Shown: positions 16,898-25,647 of the stretch, piece by piece
How positions within the stretch are numbered: position 1 is the stretch's first letter
Layout of the letters: the number at the start of each line of letters is the position of its first letter
Assembly: GCF_003990725.2 (NCBI RefSeq)
Contig: NZ_CP030064.1
Coordinates: 2,108,001-2,172,000, forward strand
Origin: Halorubrum sp. PV6
Lineage (GTDB): Archaea > Halobacteriota > Halobacteria > Halobacteriales > Haloferacaceae
Reading direction: 5' to 3'
DNA: 64,000 nt
Position numbers and translations under genes: made by a program
Notes under the pieces: generated by a model
Seen by the model: the letters and a program-made list of their open reading frames with translations, nothing else
Databases searched by the model: none
What the model was told of the DNA's origin: nothing

Positions 16898-17678
16898 CGT
16901 CTCTGCGCACGAACAGGGCCTGCGAGAGGAGCATGAGGCCGACGAACGCGACGAGCAGGATCGCCGAGTCGATCGGCTCGAAGGAGCCGTCCATCAGTAT
17001 CGGCGTCGGCTCGTAGTACTGCGTCGGGCTCACGTACTGCATCCAGTCGTACCCCTCGGCGCCGCCGACGGACGACTCGATCAGATACAAGACGAAGACG
17101 GTGCCGACGGCGGCGCGCTCGGCGATCGCCGCGCGGTCGACAGCGACGGAGAAAACGAGGCCGATCCCCGCACAGACGAGGAGGAACGGTATCGAGAGGA
17201 GGTGCGCCAGAAGCAGGTGGTCGAGGGCGATCGTCTCCCCGGCGGCGACGACGAACAGGTAGATCAGCGGCCCGCCCAGGGCGTTGACGACGACGACGGG
17301 GACGAGCAGCGCGGCGAACTTCTCGAAGAGCAGCCGCGACCGCGTGACCGGGAGCGACAGGAGCAGGTCCAGCCGCTCCGTCTCGATGTCGCTCGCGATG
17401 GTGCCGCCGGCGACGTACGCGAAGTAGAGCCCCAGTCCGAGCAGCCAGACGAAGTTGAACACCTGCGCGCCGAGGAACCCCTCGATGGTCGACAGGCTCT
17501 CGATGCCGAACGCCTCCAGCATCGCCGGCGGCAGGTCGTCGAAGATGTCCTCGTAGTCGACGCCCTCCAAGATGGTGAAATACCAGACGATGAAGCCGGC
17601 GTACGCCCCGATACCGCCCGTGAGGATCGCCGCGCCGCGGAGCCGGCGTCTCCCCTCGTACCGAAGCGTCTCAAGCAC
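16893..17678 (-). CDS. ABC-2 type transporter permease
   Basis: 261 residues, about six membrane helices in the ABC-2 arrangement (short basic start, ILTGGIGAYAGFIVWYF first helix, a large external loop, SDIETERLDLLLSLPVTRSRLLFEKF coupling helix typical of ABC-2 permeases). GTG start at 17678 overlaps the ATPase stop by eight bases. Third gene of a three-gene operon with an adhesin-like protein and the ATPase; such sets resemble gliding/NosFY-type or drug-export transporters. Substrate unknown. The stop lies inside the 27-bp repeat array. Confidence 0.88.
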   Translation of the reverse strand: MLETLRYEGRRRLRGAAILTGGIGAYAGFIVWYFTILEGVDYEDIFDDLPPAMLEAFGIESLSTIEGFLGAQVFNFVWLLGLGLYFAYVAGGTIASDIETERLDLLLSLPVTRSRLLFEKFAALLVPVVVVNALGGPLIYLFVVAAGETIALDHLLLAHLLSIPFLLVCAGIGLVFSVAVDRAAIAERAAVGTVFVLYLIESSVGGAEGYDWMQYVSPTQYYEPTPILMDGSFEPIDSAILLVAFVGLMLLSQALFVRRDV

Positions 17679-18651
17679 TGTCCGCCTCGCGCTCGTCGAC
17701 CGCCGACGAGCCGTTCTCTCGTCGATCTGAGGCCTCGCGGTCTCCTTGGGCCGGCGACTCCTCGCTCCCGTAGTAGTGTGCGAACACGTCCTCTATCGGC
17801 GGTTCGCCGATCTCGACGTCGCGAACGTCGTGCGCCGCGAGCGCGTCGAGGAGCGCGTCGAGGTCCCCCGCGTAGACGAACTGGACGCCGCCGCCGAACC
17901 GCTCCGGGCCGACGACCCCGCCGAGCGCGGTTATCTCGGCGACCGCCGCGTCGCTCGCGTGGACGCGGACGTGTTTGCCGCTGCGGTGAAGCAGCGCGTC
18001 GACGGTTTCGAGTTCGACGAGGGAGCCGGCCCGCAGGATGCCGACGCGGTCGCAGACGCGCTGGACCTCGCTCAGGACGTGCGAGGAGAAGAAGACGGTC
18101 GTGCCGCGGTCGCGCTCGGTGCGCACGAACTCGTTGAACGCCTCTTGTTTGAGCGGGTCGAGCCCGGCGGTCGGCTCGTCCATGATCACGAGGTCGGGGT
18201 CGTGCATGAACGCCTGTACCAGCCCGAGCATGCGCCGGTTCCCGGTCGAGTACTCGCGTATCGGTCGCGCTATCGGCGGCGTGAACAGCTCCAACAGCTC
18301 CTCGCGGCGACCGTCGCCTTTCATCGCGCCGTGGTAGTCGAGCACCGCCTCTCCGGTCGCCGCCTCGCTGAAGCCGAGGTGCGCCGGGAGGTACCCGATC
18401 CGGCGTTTGGCCGCCGTCAGCGCGGTCTCGTCGCGGATGTCGGCGCCGAGCACCCGCGCCGTCCCCGCGGTGGGTTTCAACAGCCCCAACAGCAACCGTA
18501 TCGTCGTCGACTTCCCGGCGCCGTTGGGGCCGAGAAAGCCGAACACCTCCCCCTCGTCCACCGCGAAGGACACGTCGTCGTTCGCGAGCACGCTCCCGAA
18601 GTCCTTCGTCAGCCCGTCGGCGACGATGGGCGAGCCGGGCTCATCTGACAT
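17671..18651 (-). CDS. ABC transporter ATP-binding protein
   Basis: 326 residues. Walker A GPNGAGKST at 41-49, Walker B VIMDEPTAGLD near 157, the switch His in SSHVLSEVQRVCDR, and a signature region reading YSTGNRRML, a weak variant of LSGGQ common in CcmA/DrrA-like ATPases. A C-terminal extension (after about 230) is acidic and ends EADSA, longer than the minimal domain. It overlaps the upstream gene by 11 bases and the permease by eight, so all three are cotranscribed and form one exporter. Confidence 0.92.
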   Translation of the reverse strand: MSDEPGSPIVADGLTKDFGSVLANDDVSFAVDEGEVFGFLGPNGAGKSTTIRLLLGLLKPTAGTARVLGADIRDETALTAAKRRIGYLPAHLGFSEAATGEAVLDYHGAMKGDGRREELLELFTPPIARPIREYSTGNRRMLGLVQAFMHDPDLVIMDEPTAGLDPLKQEAFNEFVRTERDRGTTVFFSSHVLSEVQRVCDRVGILRAGSLVELETVDALLHRSGKHVRVHASDAAVAEITALGGVVGPERFGGGVQFVYAGDLDALLDALAAHDVRDVEIGEPPIEDVFAHYYGSEESPAQGDREASDRRENGSSAVDEREADSA

Positions 18652-20230
18652 AGAACCACCACGCGCCGGCGGCGACGAGGACCAGGAGCACGACCAACAC
18701 GCCCATCTCGATGGGGACGTCGCCCCCGGACGACTCGGTGACGGCGACGGCGACCGTCGCGGGAGCGCCGTCGACGCGACCGCCGTCGGAGTCGGTGTAC
18801 GCGGTCTCGACGCTCGCCGGGTACCGGGTCGGCGGGGCGTCGCCGTCGACCGTGAGGTCGAACGCGACCCGTCCGGTCTCGCCGGGCGCCAGCGACGGGA
18901 TCACGGTCGTGCGGAACTCGCTTTCGAGCGGCGCGTCGACGACGAGACGCAGTTCGACGTTTTCAATCGTCACGTCCCGACGGTTCGTCACGTCGAGTCG
19001 CAGCACGCCCGATTCGCCCGCCGCGAACCGCGGGTCGCCCGCGGACACCGTCAACGCGTCCCGGCGCTCGGCGACCGGGACCCGCACCGACTCGGTGACC
19101 GTTCGCTGAGAGTCGGCGGCGCTCCGGTAGCGGGCGGTAAAGCGCAGCTGCTGAGGGACCGAGTCGGCGCTCGCCGGAATCTCGCCGCGGAACCGGAACG
19201 AGGCGCGCTCGCCCGCGTCGAGGTCGCCGACGGCGTACCGCGGGCTGCGCGGGACGAACGCCCCGTCGCCGACCGCGACGACGACGCCCCGCACGTCGGT
19301 CGGCCCCTCGTTTCTGATCGTCCCGCTGACGCTCCCGTTCTCGCCGACGCGGAGCGTCGAGTCGTCGACGGCGACCGAGAACGACTGCTCCGGGAGGGGG
19401 CGGACCCCGACCGGAATCCCCTCGTGGGCGTCGCGGATCCCCTCGCCGTCGGTGTACCGAACGGCGCCGGTGAGGTCGAAGGCGTCGCCCGCGGCGCGCT
19501 CGCCGAGGCTCGCCGGGACCCTGATCGTCGCGTTCGCGCCGGGGGCGAGCCGGTCGATCCGCGCGGTGTTTCGGGCCGTCTCGCCGAGCGTGAGGTCGGG
19601 GCCGTTCGCGACGAGTTCGACCGACAGGTCGCGAGCGACCTCGCCGCCGACGTTGGTCACGTTCACGGCGAGCGTGCCGGAGTCGCCCACCTGCAGGTCC
19701 GTGTCGACCGTTCGCATCGCGAACCGCGGCCCGTCGTCGACGGTCACCGAGACCGACTCGGTGCGGGTTCGCGTTCGGTCCTGGACAATCGTGCTTCGCG
19801 GGACCGACACGGAGGTGTACGAGTAGTCGAGCCGCACGTCGAGCGAGTACGTCCCCGGCGCCGCGTCGGCCGGGACCCGCACCGCGACCGGCACGTCGCG
19901 GACCGCGCCCTCGCCGATCGACCCGACGGCGAACCGGCCCGTCTCGACGACGAGCGGCGAGTCGTCGTTTCGGACCTCGACGACGACGCTCCGGGCGGCC
20001 GTGACGACGGCTCTGCGGGTGTCGACCCCCGCGTCAACCTCGCCGTCGTTCGCGATCTGTACCGTGAGATCCGTCGCCGTCCCCGGCGACACGGTACCGT
20101 CGGGGAGGTACACGTCCAGCTCCGGTTCGCCGCGCACGAAGGGCGGCTGCTCCTGGGCGACGGCGAGGCCGGCGAACACGCCGCCGAGGAGCGCGGCCAT
20201 GGCGAGGAGCGCCACGAGTCGGCGGGACAT
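18641..20230 (-). CDS. Surface-anchored COG1361 (NEW3/CARDB-like) protein of the ABC operon
   Basis: 529 residues: cleavable signal (LLAMAALLGGVFAGLAVAQE), four to five repeated Ig-like CARDB/NEW3 beta-sandwich domains recognised by recurring VGENGSVSGTIRNEG, VGDSGTLAVNVTNVGG and AGESGVLRLDVTNRRD motifs, and a C-terminal anchor (LVVLLVLVAAGAWWFYVR). It sits outside the cell, tethered to the membrane. First gene of the operon, overlapping the ATPase. Similar ABC plus adhesin sets in archaea are thought to move or assemble surface components; that is inference. It diverges from the aminotransferase gene. Confidence 0.88.
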   Translation of the reverse strand: MSRRLVALLAMAALLGGVFAGLAVAQEQPPFVRGEPELDVYLPDGTVSPGTATDLTVQIANDGEVDAGVDTRRAVVTAARSVVVEVRNDDSPLVVETGRFAVGSIGEGAVRDVPVAVRVPADAAPGTYSLDVRLDYSYTSVSVPRSTIVQDRTRTRTESVSVTVDDGPRFAMRTVDTDLQVGDSGTLAVNVTNVGGEVARDLSVELVANGPDLTLGETARNTARIDRLAPGANATIRVPASLGERAAGDAFDLTGAVRYTDGEGIRDAHEGIPVGVRPLPEQSFSVAVDDSTLRVGENGSVSGTIRNEGPTDVRGVVVAVGDGAFVPRSPRYAVGDLDAGERASFRFRGEIPASADSVPQQLRFTARYRSAADSQRTVTESVRVPVAERRDALTVSAGDPRFAAGESGVLRLDVTNRRDVTIENVELRLVVDAPLESEFRTTVIPSLAPGETGRVAFDLTVDGDAPPTRYPASVETAYTDSDGGRVDGAPATVAVAVTESSGGDVPIEMGVLVVLLVLVAAGAWWFYVR

Positions 20231-20418
20231 TCACGCCTCCGGTCCCGCGCTCGGTGTGCACCCGCCGACGGAAAGGGCCGTCCGGGAGGGGAGACGGCGA
20301 TTTCGTGTCATATATCAGATCCAACTCGGCGGGATATAAACGTACTCGTGGGGGTGAGACGCGCGGCGCCGCCGGGCCGGGACGGCGCCCTTATGCCGGT
20401 AGAACCCCGTGACGGCGT

Positions 20419-21525
20419 ATGCTCATGACGCCGGGACCGACGGCGGTCCCAGCCGCCGTCCGCGACGCGATGAGCCGTGAACTGATAAACCCCGACGTGG
20501 ACCCCGAGTTCCACCGGATATACGACCGGCTGACGGACCGGCTCGCGACGGTGTACGGCGTCGACCAGCCCGCAGACGGGGGAGACGGCCAGGACGACGG
20601 CGACGCAGTGACGCGCGACGTGGTCGTCCCCGGCGGCGAGGGGATACTGGGGCTCGAAGCCGCGGTCGCCTCGCTGGTCGAACCGGGGACCGAGGTGCTC
20701 TGCCTCTCGAACGGGCTCTACGGCGACGGCTTCGCCGACTTCGTCGAGTCGTACGGCGGCGAGGCGACGGTGGTCGGCGCCGACTACGACGCCCCGCTCC
20801 CGCTCGTCGACCTCGACGCGGTCCTCGGGGACGACGACCACGAGTTCGACCTCGCGACGATGGTCCACTGTGAGACGCCCACGGGGACGCTCAACGACCT
20901 CGGCCCAGCGCTCGATCTTTTAAAAGCGGCCGACGGAGAGATCCTCACCGTCGTCGACGCCGTCTCGTCGCTCGGCGGCGTCGAGGTGCCAACCGACCGG
21001 ATCGACGTGTGTCTCGGCGCCTCACAGAAGTGTTTCAGCGCCCCGCCGGGGCTCGCCACCGCCGCGATCAGCGACCGCGCGTGGGCGGCGATGGCGGAGC
21101 GAGAGCCGCACTCGCTGTACACGAACTTCCTCCCGTGGCGCGACACGGCGGACGGGTTCCCCTACACACACCTCACCACCGAGGTCGTCGCGCTCGACGC
21201 CGCGCTCGGCCTGTGGTTGGAGGAGGGCCTCGGCGCCGTCAGGGAGCGCCACCGGGCCGCCGCGGCGCAGTGTCGCGAGCGCGGCGCGGACCTGGGGCTC
21301 GCGCCGTACCCGGACCCCGAGCGCAGTTCGCCGACGGTGACGGCCTTCGAGGTGCCCGGCCGAGCCGAGACGCTCCAAGCGGCTCTCCGCGAGGAACACG
21401 ACGTTCTCGTCGCGACCGGGCTGGGAGCGTCGGCCGACGATATCTTGCGTATCGGTCACATGGGACACGCCGCGCGCGTCGAGCGCGTCGACGAGGCCAT
21501 GGACGCGCTCGCCGACGTCTTATAA
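20419..21525 (+). CDS. Alanine-glyoxylate/serine-type PLP aminotransferase
   Basis: 368 residues, class V (fold type I). Family start MTPGPTAVPAAVRDAM, GGEGILGLEAAVASLV for the phosphate-binding region, HCETPTGTLND and VVDAVSSLGG for the cofactor Asp, and the Schiff-base lysine in LGASQKCFSAPPG. It ends with the conserved RIGHMGHAAR. Reaction is likely alanine or serine with glyoxylate or pyruvate. The ATG at 20419 is 27 bases after a CCTTATG element, so leaderless; the second ATG at 20425 is the common family start and is equally possible. Divergent from the ABC operon. Confidence 0.92.
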   Translation: MLMTPGPTAVPAAVRDAMSRELINPDVDPEFHRIYDRLTDRLATVYGVDQPADGGDGQDDGDAVTRDVVVPGGEGILGLEAAVASLVEPGTEVLCLSNGLYGDGFADFVESYGGEATVVGADYDAPLPLVDLDAVLGDDDHEFDLATMVHCETPTGTLNDLGPALDLLKAADGEILTVVDAVSSLGGVEVPTDRIDVCLGASQKCFSAPPGLATAAISDRAWAAMAEREPHSLYTNFLPWRDTADGFPYTHLTTEVVALDAALGLWLEEGLGAVRERHRAAAAQCRERGADLGLAPYPDPERSSPTVTAFEVPGRAETLQAALREEHDVLVATGLGASADDILRIGHMGHAARVERVDEAMDALADVL

Positions 21526-21526
21526 C

Positions 21527-22168
21527 TCACTCCGCGTCCGCCGCGTCGAAGGTGGGGTCGTCGTCGACCATCGGGCAGTTCCGAACGCGGAACTCGTCGA
21601 ACCCGATGGCTTCGAGGATGGTGGTTCCCTCGTGGGTGCAGGTCGCCGCCGGCGGTGCCGAGAAGTGCGGGCACTGCTGGCAGTACGCCTGTTTCGAGAT
21701 TACGCGGCCGACGTCGGCGCCCCCGAACGGCCCCGCAGAATCGAAGCCCGCGGCGCCGGGGCCCGGCGGCCCGTCGTCTTCGTCAAGCGACTTCCAGACG
21801 TCCTCGTCGGACAGTTCGCCCACGTCCATCCGTTCGAACGCCTCGTCGAGGTCCGCGTCGCCGGTCGACGGGCCGAGTTCGTCGAACGGGTCGTCGCGCT
21901 CGCCCGCTTCGCCGCCCTCCGCCTTCGCCTCGCCGAAGAGCGGTTCCTCGGACTCGCTCGCCCCTGTGTCCGACCCGCTGTCCGTGAACGCCTCGTCGTC
22001 GAACGCGTCGTCGCCGGGGGCGTCGGCGTCGGCGTCGGCCGCGTCCGCATCCAACTGAGCGAAGGGGTCGTCGACCGGCTCCTCGTCTGCCCCCAGTTCG
22101 TCCAGCGGGTCGGAGAACCCCTCGTCGTCGTCTCCCGGAGCCGCCTCGTCGTCCGCGTCGTCGGTCAC
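21527..22168 (-). CDS. Acidic protein with a C-terminal four-cysteine Zn-like domain
   Basis: 213 residues from GTG at 22168, overlapping the upstream stop by four bases (GTGA). The first 130 residues are an extreme acidic, disordered region. The tail is conserved-looking: FERMDVGELSDEDVWKSLD, then CQQCPHFSAPPAATCTHEG and RVRNCPMV, four cysteines suited to bind zinc or an iron-sulfur centre. Function unknown. It forms an operon with the coiled-coil zinc-ribbon protein upstream, and the RAD55-like gene lies next door on the same strand. Confidence 0.75.
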   Translation of the reverse strand: MTDDADDEAAPGDDDEGFSDPLDELGADEEPVDDPFAQLDADAADADADAPGDDAFDDEAFTDSGSDTGASESEEPLFGEAKAEGGEAGERDDPFDELGPSTGDADLDEAFERMDVGELSDEDVWKSLDEDDGPPGPGAAGFDSAGPFGGADVGRVISKQAYCQQCPHFSAPPAATCTHEGTTILEAIGFDEFRVRNCPMVDDDPTFDAADAE

Positions 22169-23139
22169 GACTCCCGCCCTCCGTCGGTCCCGCGGGTGCT
22201 CACGTCGCCTCCGTGCGTCCCGGCGTCGGACGCGCTTCCGCTCACCGTGCCGTCGAGCGCGGGCTGGTCGGCGGCGACCAGCCGCGACGTGCCGAGAAAG
22301 CCGGTGTTCGGCTCCAACTCGGCGAACCCGCGACCGCAGTGGGGACACTCCGGCGCGGTCAACAGCCCGAGGTCGACGGCGTCGCCGCAGTTGGTACACT
22401 TGGCCTTCCGGACCCCTGCGCGGTTCGCGGCGGCGGTCAGCGCGTCGAGGCGCTCGCGGTCGCCGCGGTCGCGCTCGGCCGCATCCAGCCGCCGGCGGAC
22501 CCTGACGACCGCGCTCGCGACGCGAGAGAGCTTCTCGTCGACGTCGTCGAGGTCGTCGACGCGGTCTTCGAGCGCCTCGATCCGGGCGGGTAACTCGTCG
22601 AGGTCCTCGATGGTCGACTCGGCGCCGGCCAGTCGGTCGTCGATGGCGTCGAGTCGCTCGGTAGTGGCATCGAGCCGCTCGTCAGTAGAATCGAGCCGCT
22701 CGTCGACCGTCTCGCCGGCGGTCGCCTCGGCCTCCACCTCGTCGAGGCGGGCGGCGACGGCGTCGAGTTCGGCCGCGACCGCGTCCAGCCGCTCGGTCGT
22801 CTCCTCGTGGCTGTGGTCCGCGGAGGCGGTCGATTCGAGGTCTCGGTACAGCTCCACGAAGCGCTCGCGGAGGTCCGCGACCTTCTCGTCGACCGACTCG
22901 TCGAGGGCGTCGAGTCGCGACTCCACGTCGGCGACCCGCTCTTCGTCGGGGACGTCGATCCCCTCCGACTCCGCGAGCGCGACGAGAGCGCGTTTCACCA
23001 GTTCCTCGCGGCTGGCGCCGACCTCTTCGGCGGCGGCCGTGGCCGCGGCGTCAGCGAGGTCGGCGGGCGCGTCGGCCTCCTCGTCGCTGGCGACGGTGTC
23101 GGGACCGTCGGCGGCGTCGGTCGGATCGGAATCGCTCAT
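22165..23139 (-). CDS. Long coiled-coil protein with a zinc ribbon
   Basis: 324 residues. An N-terminal acidic tail precedes a conserved helical segment (ASREELVKRALVALAESEG), then about 150 residues of coiled coil with repeated DERLDS/DERLDAT and LDEVEAEATAG, ending in a CTNCGD ... CPHCGRG zinc ribbon near 255-280 and a disordered tail. Likely a scaffolding or DNA/RNA-binding protein of unknown role in haloarchaea. It overlaps the downstream acidic Cys protein, so they probably work together. Confidence 0.75.
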   Translation of the reverse strand: MSDSDPTDAADGPDTVASDEEADAPADLADAAATAAAEEVGASREELVKRALVALAESEGIDVPDEERVADVESRLDALDESVDEKVADLRERFVELYRDLESTASADHSHEETTERLDAVAAELDAVAARLDEVEAEATAGETVDERLDSTDERLDATTERLDAIDDRLAGAESTIEDLDELPARIEALEDRVDDLDDVDEKLSRVASAVVRVRRRLDAAERDRGDRERLDALTAAANRAGVRKAKCTNCGDAVDLGLLTAPECPHCGRGFAELEPNTGFLGTSRLVAADQPALDGTVSGSASDAGTHGGDVSTRGTDGGRES

Positions 23140-23229
23140 CGCTGGTCCCCCGTCATCTACGACCCGTTCGACGTGGAGGGTTAAGTAATCTGTCGCGTCA
23201 TTTTCTCGAACGATACTCGGGAGCCGCCC

Positions 23230-24066
23230 TCACCGGATCTTGCGCACGTCGCTGATGTCGAAGCCGCCGTCGTGGATCTCGGTCTCGAACCGGACGATGT
23301 TCTCCGACTCCAGCCGCGAGAGCACGCCGCGGAACTCGCGGACGAACATCGTCCGGGCGCGCTGTGAGCCGCCGCTCTCCCACGTGAACTGCAGGGTGCC
23401 GCCCGCGGCGTCCATGAGCGCCCCGAACTCCCGGTCGGTGATCGAGTCGGTGTTGACCAACACGAGGATGAGCCCGCCCCACTCGTAGGCCGCCTTCTTG
23501 AGCCCCTTCATCACCATCGCCACGTCGCTCCAGTCGGTGTCGTCGTCGACCATCGAGACGAGGTCGGTCACGGAGTCGATACAGACGAGGCTGTCGTCGC
23601 CGTGTGCGGACAGGTAGTCGCCGAACGCCGTGAGGACGTCCTCGTACTCGCCGCGGTCGCCCAGCTCCGTGATCGACGCCGTCTCCGCCTCGTACCAGTC
23701 GCGGGGGATCGGGCTGAGCTGGAAGTACTCGGGCGAGAGGTCGCGGAAGTTGATCTCGTCGATGGCGGCGTCGACGATGTCGTCGGCCATCGTGTACCCC
23801 ATCTCGCGGGTGAGCGCCCCGGTGTCCGCGGTAAACGAAATGTAGTGGACCTCCTCGGGCAGCGTCGCGTCGGCGGCGATGTCGCCGTAGTAGAGGTCGA
23901 ACAGCTCCTCGTCGGCGTGCCCGAGGGCGTTTATCGCCGCGCTGGTGTACAGGAACTCGCGGGCGCCGGCGCCGGACTCGCCGGCGAGCAACACGACGTT
24001 CCCCGGCGGCGCCCCGCCCTCTAACAGCGAGTCGAGCCGGGCGACGCCGAACGGAAGACTCGGCAT
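23230..24066 (-). CDS. RAD55-like RecA-superfamily ATPase (HTR-like)
   Basis: 278 residues with the KaiC/RAD55 RecA fold: FGVARLDSLLEGGAPPGNVVLL start, Walker B-like SLVCIDSVTDLVS and the C-terminal DREFGALMDAAGGTLQF. The P-loop reads AGESGAGAREF, so the usual lysine is replaced by Ala and Thr/Ser by Arg: ATP hydrolysis by the standard mechanism is doubtful. In haloarchaea these proteins are annotated as HTR-like, found near transducers; here they neighbour the coiled-coil/zinc pair. Regulatory or nucleotide-sensing role is inferred. Confidence 0.82.
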   Translation of the reverse strand: MPSLPFGVARLDSLLEGGAPPGNVVLLAGESGAGAREFLYTSAAINALGHADEELFDLYYGDIAADATLPEEVHYISFTADTGALTREMGYTMADDIVDAAIDEINFRDLSPEYFQLSPIPRDWYEAETASITELGDRGEYEDVLTAFGDYLSAHGDDSLVCIDSVTDLVSMVDDDTDWSDVAMVMKGLKKAAYEWGGLILVLVNTDSITDREFGALMDAAGGTLQFTWESGGSQRARTMFVREFRGVLSRLESENIVRFETEIHDGGFDISDVRKIR

Positions 24067-24126
24067 ACTCCCTATGGGAACGCCGCTCCGCTTAGTGTTG
24101 TTGCTCGTTCGGGGGCGGCCCGGCGG

Positions 24127-25128
24127 TCAGTCCCCGGGCGTCACCCGCGCGCCGTCGTCGGCCGCCTCGACGACCGACACCGACCCGGAGACGCCCGCCT
24201 CGGCGAGAGCGCGCTCGCCGGCGGCCGCGGCCGCACGGGCGTTTTCGGCGTCGGTGACGCCGTAGACGGTCGGCCCCCACGAGGACTGTCCGGCGCCGAA
24301 GACGGCCGGCGACCCCGACAGCGACGCCACCACGTCGCCGACCGGCGGCCGGTAGACGCCGCCCTGCTCGTCGGCGTACCAGGCGCCGTTGAGCCGACCG
24401 ATCTCCGCGACCGCGACGCCGAAGCGCTCCGCGTTCCCGGCCGCGACCGCCGGGAGCGCGCGCCGGGTGACGATGCCGCCGATGCGGTCGGAGAGCGCCG
24501 GGTCCGCGCGCTCGACCGCGGTCCGCATCGCTCCGTCCTCGGCGTCGCCGTCGCGGCCGGGGTCGGCGTCCGGTCGGACAAGTAGGAATCGCCACGAGTC
24601 GGGCACGGCGTGGCGGGCCGCCACCGGCGGCACGGTCCACTCGCCGTCTGCGGGGCGGTCGGTGGTAAAGCGCGCGGTGGGGTGGCCGGCGTCGAGGACG
24701 AACCCGCCCGCCTCGAAGGTCGCGACGCCGACGCCGGAGCGCCCGCCCCGACCGAGCGCCGGCGCGCGCTCTCGGACGCGAGGCCGGCGCTCGTGGGCGG
24801 CCGCCACCGCCGCGAGCGTCGCCGCGGCCAGTCGGGTCCCGCTCCCGAGGCCGGCGTGGCGCGGGAGCGACTCCCGGAGCCGGAGTCGCGCGCCGTCGAC
24901 GCCGAGCAGGTCGGCGGCCGTGGTCGCGTACTCGCGGAGGTCGGCGCGCACGGACGGGTCGGCGCCTGCCGGGACCGAGTCGACCGACACGGCCTCGGCC
25001 GGCTCCGCGTCGACGACGACCCGCGGCTCGGCGACCCCGACGCCGAGCGCGCCGTACAGGCGCTCGTGCGAGAGGCTGAGGTTACAGAAGCCGAAGTGGA
25101 GCCGCGCCCCGACGCTCACGCGTGCCAT
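24127..25128 (-). CDS. Beta-RFAP synthase-like GHMP kinase-family protein
   Basis: 333 residues from ATG at 25128. COG1907 family: VSVGARLHFGFCNLS start, HAGLGSGTRLAAATLAAVAAA as the GHMP glycine-rich loop, RSGVGVATFEAGGFVLDAG, and the C-terminal FGAGQSSWGPTVYG. In methanogens this enzyme makes ribofuranosylaminobenzene-phosphate for methanopterin; haloarchaea carry the gene too, where the pterin product is uncertain. A TATA box at 25152-25164 lies 28 bases upstream. The GHMP signature suggests a phosphoribosyl/kinase-type active site. Confidence 0.87.
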   Translation of the reverse strand: MARVSVGARLHFGFCNLSLSHERLYGALGVGVAEPRVVVDAEPAEAVSVDSVPAGADPSVRADLREYATTAADLLGVDGARLRLRESLPRHAGLGSGTRLAAATLAAVAAAHERRPRVRERAPALGRGGRSGVGVATFEAGGFVLDAGHPTARFTTDRPADGEWTVPPVAARHAVPDSWRFLLVRPDADPGRDGDAEDGAMRTAVERADPALSDRIGGIVTRRALPAVAAGNAERFGVAVAEIGRLNGAWYADEQGGVYRPPVGDVVASLSGSPAVFGAGQSSWGPTVYGVTDAENARAAAAAGERALAEAGVSGSVSVVEAADDGARVTPGD

Positions 25129-25151
25129 ACTTGTCATTCGGTTCGGGTCGG

Positions 25152-25164
25152 TCTTATAAAGGGT
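25152..25164 (-). promoter_or_regulatory. TATA box of the beta-RFAP synthase-like gene
   Basis: Reads ACCCTTTATAAGA on the minus strand, centred about 28 bases before the ATG at 25128; it implies a leaderless transcript and fixes the start. Confidence 0.65.
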
Positions 25165-25246
25165 GCGTGGCAGTGGCGGGCGTTGCCCCGGAATTCGGAT
25201 CGCGGCCCGGCGCGCGGGCGGTTCGAGCGCGACGGTTTATAAGGGA

Positions 25247-25585
25247 CTACTCCCCCCAGTCGGGGTTCGGCCGCGGCGGCGAGAAGATGTCGTAGCCGAC
25301 GACGACCTCGTCGCCGTCGTTCCGGGCCGCGTGCGGTTCGTCGCCCGGAATCACGTACGTGTCGCCCGCCTCGACGACCCGGTCCTCGCCGTCGACGACG
25401 AAGGTGAGGGCGCCCTCGGTGATCACGCCCACCTGCTCGTGCGGGTGGTCGTGTTCGGGCACCGTGGCGCCGGGGTCGATGACGAACCGCTGGATGCTGG
25501 TCTCGTCGCCGGCGGCGCCCTGCGTGAGGCGTACGCCGTCGACCGCTTCCACCGCCGCGTCGTCTGCGTCCGGGTGGACCTCCAT
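25247..25585 (-). CDS. Single-domain cupin protein
   Basis: 112 residues. Cupin motif 1 is VPEHDHPHEQVGVITEGALTF (metal His-x-His and Glu), motif 2 is DTYVIPGDEPHAARN with the last His. A small beta-barrel that probably binds a divalent metal; substrates vary from sugars to transcriptional ligands, so function is open. A GATTTAAACC element about 25 bases upstream indicates a leaderless start at 25585. It lies between the GHMP gene and YcaO on the same strand; each appears to have its own promoter. Confidence 0.88.
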   Translation of the reverse strand: MEVHPDADDAAVEAVDGVRLTQGAAGDETSIQRFVIDPGATVPEHDHPHEQVGVITEGALTFVVDGEDRVVEAGDTYVIPGDEPHAARNDGDEVVVGYDIFSPPRPNPDWGE

Positions 25586-25647
25586 ACCGTCGTGAGCGGG
25601 CGGGAACGGTTTAAATCGGCGGGATGGGGCAATCGCGACGCGACGGC

